Assembly: GCA_947003675.1 (NCBI GenBank)
Contig: CAMQPJ010000029.1
Location: forward strand, 1-9,779
Reading direction: 5' to 3'
DNA length: 9,779 nucleotides
Source of the DNA: an uncultured Collinsella sp.
Lineage (GTDB): Bacteria; Actinomycetota; Coriobacteriia; Coriobacteriales; Coriobacteriaceae
Position 1 is the stretch's first letter. Every line of letters begins with the position of its first letter. The notes under the pieces are model-generated. The model made no database searches. It was not told where the DNA came from and worked only from the letters and a program-made list of their open reading frames with translations. A program made the position numbers and the translations under genes. This document shows positions 1 through 5,664 of the stretch, piece by piece.

Positions 1-163
1 AAACGGGTCTGAAACAACCGACGGGGCGCTTCTGGCAAACCGACCGCCGGGCACGTACAACAAAGCATCGCAGAATCGATGCAGTAACCACAGTATGATA
101 CCCATTTGCACAACAACAGACCACCCATGCATCAAAGCCCCATCTGAACCGGTCTATCCCGCC
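1..163. other. Intergenic stretch, no supported gene
   Basis: I see no convincing feature here. One minus-strand frame is open from an ATG at 132 to the window edge (44 codons), but only 25 of 44 third positions are G or C, with no good Shine-Dalgarno, unlike the strongly GC3-biased genes nearby. A second frame is also open over most of the same stretch, which again speaks for chance. It may be the 5' flank or tail of a gene lying to the left of the window. Confidence 0.4.
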
Positions 164-296
164 GGTTTCCCGTGGGGCGGGCACTGATGAAGTTTCCTGC
201 TCTACAGTCCTGCTCACGACGGAGGCCACATTAAGTGGCCTCCTGTTCGTGCGGAACTCGCGATAAACTTCATCAGTGCCCGCCCCACGGGAAACC
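164..296 (-). repeat. Long hairpin element, copy 1 (inverted orientation)
   Basis: The outer arms 164-195 and 265-296 are a perfect 32-bp inverted repeat. They enclose a conserved 81-nt core (190-270) that, read on the minus strand, matches the core of copy 2 at 71 of 81 positions. Within the core I can draw nested pairings: outer AAGTTT/AAACTT, a short middle helix (AGTTCC with GGACT, one bulge), a 5-bp helix CACGA/TCGTG and an apical 9-bp helix GGAGGCCAC/GTGGCCTCC with loop TTAAT. It encodes no convincing protein. It could be a structured RNA, a hairpin-type miniature mobile or REP-like element, or a bidirectional terminator; the sequence alone does not decide. Confidence 0.85.
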
Positions 297-435
297 TGCC
301 AATAAAGGACAGGTTTATTTTGGTCGGTTTTATCTGGGGAAATACTGCTGTGTCTATCTACTGATCTGAAATCTAACTACTGAATAGACTGTCTAACTCA
401 ATGGCAAGCGGAACTAACCAGCCCTTTTGCTTGCG
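297..435. other. A/T-richer spacer between the two hairpin elements
   Basis: This spacer has no gene. It begins with a weak hairpin formed by AAACCTG (292-298, overlapping the arm of copy 1) and CAGGTTT (310-316), followed by a T-rich run on the plus strand. It also holds short direct repeats about 20 bp apart (CTACTGA at 358 and 377; TCTAACT at 372 and 392) and an 11-bp palindrome TAGACTGTCTA at 385-395. I see no convincing promoter. Base composition is lower in GC than the flanking genes. Confidence 0.4.
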
Positions 436-555
436 CCCGGGAGGGGCGCATATGAAGTTTATCGCGAGTTCCGCACGCAAAGGAAAGCACTTAATGTGCT
501 TTCCGTCTTGCGCAGGACTGTAGAGCAGGAAACTTTACCCGCGGACCCCGCCGGG
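436..555 (+). repeat. Long hairpin element, copy 2 (direct orientation)
   Basis: The conserved 81-nt core is at 455-535 in plus orientation. It keeps the same outer helix AAGTTT/AAACTT, the same internal-loop strands (ATCGCG on one side, GTAGAGCAGG on the other) and the same apical loop TTAAT as copy 1, but the apical helix is GGAAAGCAC/GTGCTTTCC and the helix below it is CGCAA/TTGCG. Outside the core, pairing continues imperfectly: CGC 447-449 with GCG 541-543, GGGG 443-446 with CCCC 546-549, and CCCGG 436-440 with CCGGG 551-555. The left flank can alternatively fold on itself (TGCGCCC 432-438 with GGGCGCA 444-450). It lies just beyond the pnp terminator. Confidence 0.8.
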
Positions 556-561
556 AATAGC

Positions 562-592
562 AAAAGGGCGACCCCTGTCCGGAGTCGCCCTT
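562..592 (-). terminator. Intrinsic terminator of pnp
   Basis: On the minus strand a perfect 9-bp stem (584-592 pairing with 564-572; core GGGCGAC/GTCGCCC) with an 11-nt loop is followed by a short T run. It starts 24 nt after the pnp stop codon and should end the pnp transcript before the hairpin elements. Confidence 0.85.
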
Positions 593-615
593 GTTGAGCT
601 GCTTATGTGTAGCTG

Positions 616-2862
616 TTACTCGGCGTCGTGGTGACGGCGGGGCTTGCGACCTCCGTTGTCGCCGGGACGGCGCGGGCGGTCGCTGCGCTCGGAGCGCTCG
701 CGACGCGGACGCTCACGACGCTGGAAGTGCTCGCCGTCGCCCTCGGAGGCACCCTCGGCGCGAGCCGGGGCCTCGGGCTTGTCGAGACGATCGAGCGAGA
801 TCTTGCCGCGATCGTCGACCTCGATGACGACGACCTTGACCTCGTCGCCCACGTTGAGGACATCCTCGACCTTCTCCACGCGGCCCTTGGCGACGCGGGA
901 GATGTGCAGCAGGCCGTCCTTACCGGGCAGCAGGTTCACGAACGCGCCGAAGGGCTGGATGGAGACCACGCGACCGGTGTACTCCTCGCCCGGCTCGGGA
1001 ACCTTGATGATGAGCTTGATACGCTCGACGGCCTGATCGACGGACTCGCCGGTGCCGCCGACAAAGACGGTGCCGTCCTCCTGGATGTCGACCGAAGCGC
1101 CGGTCTCGTCCTGAATGCCGCGAATGACCTTGCCGCCGGAGCCGATGACGTCGCGAATCTTATCGGTCGGAACCTGGACGGAGACGATGCGCGGAGCGGT
1201 GCTGCGCGTGGTGTGGCGCGGCTCGGGGATCACATCGAGCATCTTCTGCAGGATGAAGGCGCGACCCTCCTTGGCCTGCTGCAGGGCGCGGGCCAAGATG
1301 TCGAAGGTAAGCCCGGTGGCCTTGTTGTCCATCTGCAGAGCGGTGATGCCCTCGGTGGTGCCGGTAACCTTAAAGTCCATGTCGCCCAGGAAGTCCTCGA
1401 GACCCTGGATATCGGACAGGACCACGGTCTTGCCCTCCTCCTGGATCAGGCCCATGGCGATACCGGAGACCGGGCGCTTAATGGGCACGCCGCCGTCCAT
1501 AAGGGCGAGCGTGGAACCGCAGGTCGAAGCCATCGAAGAGGAGCCGTTGGACTCCATGACCTCGGAGACGACGCGGATGGCGTAGGGGAACTCGTTCTCG
1601 TCGGGGAGCACCGGAAGCAGAGCGCGCTCGGCCAGGTTGCCGTGGCCGATCTCGCGGCGCTTAGGGCTGCCCATGCGGCCGGTCTCGCCGGTGCAGAACG
1701 GCGGGAAGTTGTAGTGGTGCATGTAGCGCTTGCCCTCGGTGGGCTCGATGGTGTCCAGACGCTGGCCCTCGTTGAGCATGCCGAGCGACAGGACGGAAAG
1801 CACCTGGGTCTGGCCGCGCTGGAACAGGCCGGAGCCATGAACGAGCGGCAGGTAGTTGTCCTTCACCATAATGGGGCGGATCTCGTCGGCAGCACGGCCG
1901 TCGACGCGCTCGCCGGTCTCGACGACCATGGTGCGCATGGCCTTCTTCTCGAGCTTCTTGAGCGCCACGGGGATCTCGCGCTCCCAAGCGGCCTGTTCCT
2001 CCTCGGTGAACTCGGCACGGATGGACTCCTTCAGAGCCTCGACCTTGCCGATACGGGAGAGCTTGTCGGTGTCGCGCAGGGCAGCAGCCATCTCGTCGTA
2101 GTGGGCAAAGATGCGCTCCTGGACCTCCTCGACGGGCTGGTCGAGCGGGTACTCCTTCTTGACGATGGCGCCGTTGACCTGCTCCCACTCGGCGACGAAC
2201 TCGTCCTGGGCCTGACAGAAGGCAGCGAGAGCCTCCTGGCCAAACTTCATGGCGGCGAGCATGTCGTCCTCGGAGATCTCCTCGGCGCCGGCCTCGACCA
2301 TCGAGATGAAGTCGGCAGAGCCGCCCAGCTCCAGGTCCAGATCGGAGTTCTCGCGCTCCTCATAGGTGGGGTTGACGATAAACTCGCCGGTCTCCACATT
2401 GCGACCGATGCGCACGCAGGCAAGCGGACCCTCAAAGGGCACGCCGCCGAGCGTCATGGCCAGAGAAGCACCCATGACGTTGATGACGTCGAAGGGGTTG
2501 ACCTGGTCAGCGACGAGCGAGGTGGCGACGATATGCACCTCGTTGCGGAAGCCGTCCGGGAAGCTCGGGCGAATCGGACGGTCAATCATACGGGCCGTGA
2601 GCGTGGCCTTCTCGCTGGGACGGCCCTCACGCTTGAGGTAGCCACCCGGGATGCGGCCGGCGGCGTACATCTTCTCGTTGAAGTCGACGGTCAGCGGGAA
2701 GAAGTCGTAGTTCTTGCGCTCCTTGGAGACGACCACGGTGTCGAGCATCGTGGTGTCGCCCTGCTTGACCAGACAAGCGCCGGTGGCCTGCTTGGCAAGC
2801 TCGCCGGACTCAAAGGTGTAGGTCTTGCCGTACAGCTCAAAGGTCTTGGATACGAGTGTCAT
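616..2862 (-). CDS. pnp: Polyribonucleotide nucleotidyltransferase (PNPase)
   Basis: Phosphorolytic 3'-to-5' exoribonuclease that releases nucleoside diphosphates and, in reverse, adds 3' tails; a trimeric enzyme of cytoplasmic mRNA decay. The 748-residue protein has the full family layout: first RNase PH domain (about 10-145), all-helical linker (about 240-315), second and catalytic RNase PH domain (about 325-545), KH domain with IGSGGK at 573-578, and S1 domain at about 626-692. Active-site signatures are intact: the phosphate-binding NGSSS at 439-443 and D490, D496 and K498 in the EDFLGDMDFK block, equivalent to the catalytic D486, D492 and K494 of E. coli. After the S1 domain a roughly 50-residue Arg-rich, low-complexity tail follows, probably an extra RNA-binding extension. 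The ATG at 2862 has a strong AAAGGAG site 4 nt upstream. It lies downstream of rpsO, the usual pairing, but with a terminator and its own hairpin-rich leader in between. Identification is very secure. Confidence 0.98.
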   Translation of the reverse strand: MTLVSKTFELYGKTYTFESGELAKQATGACLVKQGDTTMLDTVVVSKERKNYDFFPLTVDFNEKMYAAGRIPGGYLKREGRPSEKATLTARMIDRPIRPSFPDGFRNEVHIVATSLVADQVNPFDVINVMGASLAMTLGGVPFEGPLACVRIGRNVETGEFIVNPTYEERENSDLDLELGGSADFISMVEAGAEEISEDDMLAAMKFGQEALAAFCQAQDEFVAEWEQVNGAIVKKEYPLDQPVEEVQERIFAHYDEMAAALRDTDKLSRIGKVEALKESIRAEFTEEEQAAWEREIPVALKKLEKKAMRTMVVETGERVDGRAADEIRPIMVKDNYLPLVHGSGLFQRGQTQVLSVLSLGMLNEGQRLDTIEPTEGKRYMHHYNFPPFCTGETGRMGSPKRREIGHGNLAERALLPVLPDENEFPYAIRVVSEVMESNGSSSMASTCGSTLALMDGGVPIKRPVSGIAMGLIQEEGKTVVLSDIQGLEDFLGDMDFKVTGTTEGITALQMDNKATGLTFDILARALQQAKEGRAFILQKMLDVIPEPRHTTRSTAPRIVSVQVPTDKIRDVIGSGGKVIRGIQDETGASVDIQEDGTVFVGGTGESVDQAVERIKLIIKVPEPGEEYTGRVVSIQPFGAFVNLLPGKDGLLHISRVAKGRVEKVEDVLNVGDEVKVVVIEVDDRGKISLDRLDKPEAPARAEGASEGDGEHFQRRERPRRERSERSDRPRRPGDNGGRKPRRHHDAE

Positions 2863-2875
2863 TGTTCTCCTTTAC

Positions 2876-2898
2876 CCCACAGGCCCCTTGCCTGCGGG
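2876..2898 (-). promoter_or_regulatory. Hairpin just upstream of the pnp ribosome binding site
   Basis: On the minus strand an eight-pair stem with one mismatch (CCC.CAGGC against GCCTG.GGG; 2890-2898 with 2876-2884) ends 2 nt before the AAAGGAG of pnp. Its position suits control of ribosome access or RNase processing. PNPase autoregulates through its leader in E. coli; that this hairpin acts so here is inference. Confidence 0.4.
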
Positions 2899-2930
2899 CT
2901 TCTCATGTGACGCGGGCCCCCTGCCCCCGC

Positions 2931-2957
2931 CACGCTTCAGAGCGTGATTGTTCACGC
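2931..2957 (-). promoter_or_regulatory. Two mutually exclusive hairpins in the pnp leader
   Basis: The segment CACGCT (minus strand, 2941-2946) can pair backwards with GCGTG (2953-2957, loop of 6) or forwards with AGCGTG (2931-2936, a perfect 6-bp stem with a 4-nt loop). The two stems share bases 2942-2946 and cannot form together. This allows a switch-like leader, but short G/C-rich complementarity also arises by chance. Confidence 0.35.
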
Positions 2958-2963
2958 CCTTAC

Positions 2964-2997
2964 ACAAAAAGAGCGCCCCGCTGCGCAGGACGCTCTT
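2964..2997 (-). terminator. Intrinsic terminator after rpsO
   Basis: On the minus strand AAGAGCG (2991-2997) pairs with CGCTCTT (2969-2975), with further partial pairing in the G/C-rich loop, and the stem runs straight into TTTTTGTGT. It starts 16 nt after the rpsO stop. As with the terminator between rpsO and pnp in E. coli, it should uncouple S15 from PNPase expression, with pnp transcribed by read-through or from a promoter I could not place. Confidence 0.8.
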
Positions 2998-3012
2998 AGC
3001 ATGTACAAATCC

Positions 3013-3291
3013 TTACTGGATGTTGTCGCGGATGCCCAGAGCCTTGATGAGCTCACGGTACTCGACGATGTCGTTCTTCTTGATATAGGAGAGAAGACGA
3101 CGACGGCGGCCGACGAGCATAAGCAGACCACGACGGGTGTGGAAGTCCTTCTGGTGGGACTTCATGTGCTCGGTCAGCTCCTTGATGCGCTCGGACAGGA
3201 TGGCAACCTGAACCTTGGGGTTACCGGTATCGACCGGAGTGTTACCGAACTGGGCAGTCAGCTCCGCCTTGCGCTCTTTGGAAACAGTCAT
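3013..3291 (-). CDS. rpsO: 30S ribosomal protein S15
   Basis: Primary 16S-binding protein of the small subunit platform; binds the three-way junction of helices 20-22 and nucleates binding of S6, S18 and S11. The 92-residue product is close to the usual 89 and carries the family core HTRRGLLMLVGRRRRLL followed by SYIKKNDIVEYRELIKALG. The frame stays open upstream to an ATG at 3387, but the extra 32 residues are not S15-like and read through a structured leader. The ATG at 3291 gives the conserved N-terminus MTVSKERK and has AAAGGTGA at 3296-3303. It follows recO after 138 nt and precedes pnp. S15 often represses its own translation by binding its leader, and the upstream sequence here folds in a way consistent with that. 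Confidence 0.98.
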   Translation of the reverse strand: MTVSKERKAELTAQFGNTPVDTGNPKVQVAILSERIKELTEHMKSHQKDFHTRRGLLMLVGRRRRLLSYIKKNDIVEYRELIKALGIRDNIQ

Positions 3292-3311
3292 TGTTTCACC
3301 TTTCGTTTTAC

Positions 3312-3380
3312 GTCGCCCGCGGGCGACTCGATTCGCCTCGGACTGGGAAGCCGCCGGTGGAGCGAACAACCAAGGTCGAG
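3312..3380 (-). promoter_or_regulatory. Putative S15 autoregulatory leader structure
   Basis: In the minus-strand transcript, CTCGA (3376-3380) pairs with TCGAG (3327-3331) and TTCGC (3362-3366) pairs with GCGAA (3332-3336), the two 3' strands being contiguous and the 5' strands separated by a 9-nt bulge. A strong hairpin GTCGCC-CGCG-GGCGAC (3312-3327) follows at once, 8 nt before the Shine-Dalgarno region of rpsO. Stacked helices ending near the start site suit an S15-binding leader as known from several phyla. I cannot match it to a named leader family. Confidence 0.4.
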
Positions 3381-3396
3381 GTACCAACAGGTCGGT

Positions 3397-3402
3397 ATGT
3401 TA
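3397..3402 (-). promoter_or_regulatory. Possible extended -10 promoter for rpsO
   Basis: The minus-strand sequence TGGTAACAT has a TGn extension and a TAACAT hexamer (4 of 6 consensus positions). It would start transcription near 3390, giving a leader of about 100 nt that contains the folded region. No good -35 hexamer is visible, so rpsO may instead be read from the recO side. Confidence 0.22.
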
Positions 3403-3429
3403 CCACAAGCAGCCTGTGCCTGCGCATCA

Positions 3430-4179
3430 TCACCGACCCAACATGAATTCCATCGCACGGAGCCGCTGATCGGTATGTGTTGCCGCCCAGATATGCGAAA
3501 GCCCGAGCAAAAACGCCGCAGTATGCGGGTCGATCCTTTGATCCATAAGCTCGTCGAAGGTCATGGACATGAGGGCGCGCAGCCATGCGACCTCACTGGT
3601 CGACACCAGTTCGGCACCGGGAACGCTCGACGCGCACGACCCGCACATGAGCCCGCCGGCCTGGGGCGAAAAATACGACAGCATAGGGTCGCCGCACGAC
3701 ACACAGGCAGAAAAATCGGGACGATACCCGATATGCGACAGCAGCTTAAAGACAAAGGCGGCTACCAGAAGGTCCATGTGCGCCGTATCGAGACCGCCGC
3801 CCACAAGTTCCAAGGCGCGCGAGGAAATGGCAAAGGTAAACGGATCCTCGGCATCCTCAAACGAACATACGCGCGCGACCTCGGCGATCGCACTCGCCGC
3901 ACAGGTCACCTCGTAATCGGGGGCGGCGCCAAGGGGAGCCTCCAACAACTCGGCCTGCGACACGATGTCGAGCGAGCGTCCGTGCGCGAGCAGCATATCC
4001 ACCGTGCAGAACAGTTCGCAGCGCGCCGCCAAGCGACCGCCAGGCTTGCGCGCGCCCTTTGCCACGGCGCGTACCTGGCGGCCTCGCTCGTCAAGCATCG
4101 TCAAGATCAGATCGGTTTCCTTCAGCTTGGTCTTGTCGAGGACGAGCACTTTTGTGCGATATGTCCGGGAGCCTGCCAT
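3430..4179 (-). CDS. recO: DNA repair protein RecO
   Basis: Recombination mediator of the RecFOR pathway: with RecR it loads RecA onto SSB-coated single strands at gaps and anneals complementary strands. The 249-residue protein has the family's normal size. The N-terminal OB-fold begins with RTYRTKVLVLDKTKLKETD and contains the basic block KGARKPGGRL at 41-50. A helical C-terminal domain carries the zinc-finger cysteines C159, C162, C179 and C182 (two CxxC pairs). The ATG at 4179 lies 15 nt after the era stop and has only a weak, distant purine site (AAGGG) with a GC-rich inverted repeat CGCGCGGCGCGC right before the start, so translation probably depends on coupling to era. It is the last gene of the compact cluster; era-recO adjacency is common in bacteria and supports the call. 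Confidence 0.96.
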   Translation of the reverse strand: MAGSRTYRTKVLVLDKTKLKETDLILTMLDERGRQVRAVAKGARKPGGRLAARCELFCTVDMLLAHGRSLDIVSQAELLEAPLGAAPDYEVTCAASAIAEVARVCSFEDAEDPFTFAISSRALELVGGGLDTAHMDLLVAAFVFKLLSHIGYRPDFSACVSCGDPMLSYFSPQAGGLMCGSCASSVPGAELVSTSEVAWLRALMSMTFDELMDQRIDPHTAAFLLGLSHIWAATHTDQRLRAMEFMLGR

Positions 4180-4194
4180 GCGCGCCGCGCGCCC

Positions 4195-5265
4195 TTAGTC
4201 CTCGGCGTTGTAGCCAAAGCGGCGAATCTGGACCTCGTCGTCGCGCCAGCCGGCCTTGACCTTCACGTCCAGCTCCAAAAAGACCTGCGTGCCAAAGATG
4301 CGCTCAAGATCGCGACGGGCGTCGATACCGATATGCTTGATCATCTCGCCGCCCTTGCCGATGATGATGCCCTTTTGACCCTCGCGCTCGACGTAAATGG
4401 TGGCGTGCACGCGCAGCACCTTCTTGGTCTGCTCGAGCGCATCGCAGATCACGCCAACGGAGTGCGGGATCTCGTCGCGGGTGCGGCGCAAGACCTTCTC
4501 GCGCACAAACTCGGCAACAAGCGTCTCGTCGGAAGCATCGGTACCCATGTCTTCGGGGAACCAACGCGGGCCCTCGGGCAAAAAGTGGGCAACGGTCTCG
4601 ATGAAGGCGTCGACGTTGAAGTTCTTCACCGACGAGGTCACGATCTCGTCGTCGTATTCCATAAGCTCATGCGCTGCCTTAAGCTGCTCCATGACCTGCG
4701 CGGGGTCGGCCTCATCGGCCTTGGTGAGCACCAGGACTTTCTTGCAACGGGCGCATCTGACGCGCTCGGCAACCCAGGCGTCTCCCCTGCCGATGGGCTT
4801 GGTGGCATCAATCAAAACCGCGACGACGTCAACGTCGTTGAGCTCGAACAGGGCGCTTTTGTTGAGCTCGGAGCCCAGACCGTCCTTGGGCTTATGAATA
4901 CCCGGGGTATCGACAAAGACCAGCTGATAGCCAGGGCGGTTAACCACAGCGCGCATGCGGCGGCGAGTCGTCTGAGCCACCGGAGAGGTAATGGCGACCT
5001 TTTTGCCATAGCAGGCGTTGAGAAGCGTGGACTTACCGGCGTTGGGACGACCGACCAGGGCCACAAAGCCGCTGCGAAAACCGGGCTCCACATCGCCAAA
5101 GCCCAGAGACGTCTCGTCCTCGTCACATAGGGCATCGAGCTCCTCGTCGCTCATACCCTCAAACGGGTCGAATTCCTCGACCTCGTCAAGCGAATCGGTA
5201 TCCTCGACCTCATCGAGAACCTCGTCGTCCAAAACCTCGTCAGTAGGCTGCATATTGTCGGACAT
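4195..5265 (-). CDS. era: GTPase Era with an acidic N-terminal extension
   Basis: Ribosome-associated GTPase that binds the 3' end of 16S rRNA through its KH domain and checks 30S maturation. The G motifs are present: GRPNAGKST at 72-80, the TT of the switch region at 99-100, DTPG at 119-122, TKAD at 181-184 (T in place of the commoner N) and SS at 211-212. The C-terminal KH domain has IIGKGGEMIKHIG at about 301-313. At 356 residues it is longer than the usual 300 or so because residues 1-60 precede the G domain; 27 of these 60 are D or E and none is K or R. The start at 5265 has AAAGGGA overlapping the dgkA stop region, 12 nt downstream of dgkA. Translation could begin at internal M38, but that has no comparable site and would still leave an acidic tail. 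It lies in a ybeY-dgkA-era-recO string typical of ribosome-maturation clusters. Confidence 0.97.
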   Translation of the reverse strand: MSDNMQPTDEVLDDEVLDEVEDTDSLDEVEEFDPFEGMSDEELDALCDEDETSLGFGDVEPGFRSGFVALVGRPNAGKSTLLNACYGKKVAITSPVAQTTRRRMRAVVNRPGYQLVFVDTPGIHKPKDGLGSELNKSALFELNDVDVVAVLIDATKPIGRGDAWVAERVRCARCKKVLVLTKADEADPAQVMEQLKAAHELMEYDDEIVTSSVKNFNVDAFIETVAHFLPEGPRWFPEDMGTDASDETLVAEFVREKVLRRTRDEIPHSVGVICDALEQTKKVLRVHATIYVEREGQKGIIIGKGGEMIKHIGIDARRDLERIFGTQVFLELDVKVKAGWRDDEVQIRRFGYNAED

Positions 5266-5277
5266 GGGAATCCCTTT

Positions 5278-5655
5278 CTAAATAAAGCCAAGCGCGTGGG
5301 CAAAGACTAGCAGGCCCACGATTGCGGCGGTAATGGAAAGAACGTACACGGAAGCGGCGGCGATATCCTTGGCGCGCTTTGCCAGCGGATGAAGTTCCTG
5401 GGTCGCCAGGTCGACGATCGCCTCCATAGCGGTATTGCACAGCTCGCCGTGAATCACCAGGCCACAGCAGATGATAACCGTGGCCCACTCGGCAATGTCG
5501 AGGCCGACAATGCAGCCGGCAATGACGGTACACACGCCCGCCACGAGCATGACTTTGATGTTGCGCTCGGTTTTAACGGCGGTGACAAAGCCCTCCATGG
5601 CGTAGGAGAACGACTTTAAAAAGGACGGATGGTCCTTGTTCGATCCGGGAATCAT
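5278..5655 (-). CDS. dgkA: Diacylglycerol/undecaprenol kinase (DgkA family)
   Basis: Small integral membrane lipid kinase. Family members in Gram-positive bacteria mainly phosphorylate undecaprenol, refilling the lipid carrier pool for peptidoglycan and other cell-wall polymers; substrate choice here is inferred. The 125 residues fit the family. The signature GELCNTAMEAIVDL (70-83) contains the expected catalytic and metal-binding residues E71, N74 and E78. An upstream ERNIK (30-34) and the downstream HPLAKRAKDIAAASV (89-103) are also typical. Three hydrophobic segments are visible at about 35-51, 55-69 and 101-118. The ATG at 5655 lies 9 nt after the ybeY stop, with AGGAG overlapping that stop and 6 nt from the start. 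The ybeY-dgkA-era order is widespread and supports the call. Confidence 0.94.
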   Translation of the reverse strand: MIPGSNKDHPSFLKSFSYAMEGFVTAVKTERNIKVMLVAGVCTVIAGCIVGLDIAEWATVIICCGLVIHGELCNTAMEAIVDLATQELHPLAKRAKDIAAASVYVLSITAAIVGLLVFAHALGFI

Positions 5656-5664
5656 AGACGGCTC

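Noticed and set aside
1..132. A minus-strand open frame running off the left edge (MHGWSVVVQMG...)
   Set aside because: Third-position GC is only 25 of 44, the ribosome binding site is weak and another frame is open as well; it is not gene-like by the standard of this window.
401..523. A 40-codon plus-strand frame through hairpin copy 2, with an internal ATG at 452 behind GGGAGGGG; copy 1 has a matching mini-frame
   Set aside because: Both begin MKFIASSAR, but the frames diverge non-conservatively and end at different points (19 codons in copy 1). Most changes are explained by stem complementarity, so RNA or DNA structure is the better reading, though a leader peptide is not excluded.
164..555. 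A CRISPR array or an insertion sequence
   Set aside because: There are only two copies, in opposite orientation, with no regular spacers, no transposase gene and no cas genes.
628..2910. A 760-codon open frame on the plus strand, opposite pnp
   Set aside because: It mirrors the pnp coding sequence almost exactly. Its openness follows from the GC-rich codon use of pnp, which rarely creates antisense stops; it has no recognisable domains.
3292..3387. An extended rpsO start at the ATG at 3387
   Set aside because: The extra residues are unlike S15, and the start at 3291 has a strong Shine-Dalgarno and the conserved N-terminus.
4195..4260. Possible loss of function in Era from T instead of N in the fourth G motif (TKAD)
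   Set aside because: The K and D are intact and TKxD is an accepted variant in GTPases; all other motifs are present.
2944..5130. A 728-codon open frame on the plus strand, opposite rpsO, recO and most of era
   Set aside because: It crosses three well-identified genes and the gaps between them on the opposite strand and has no recognisable domain; it is a composition artefact.
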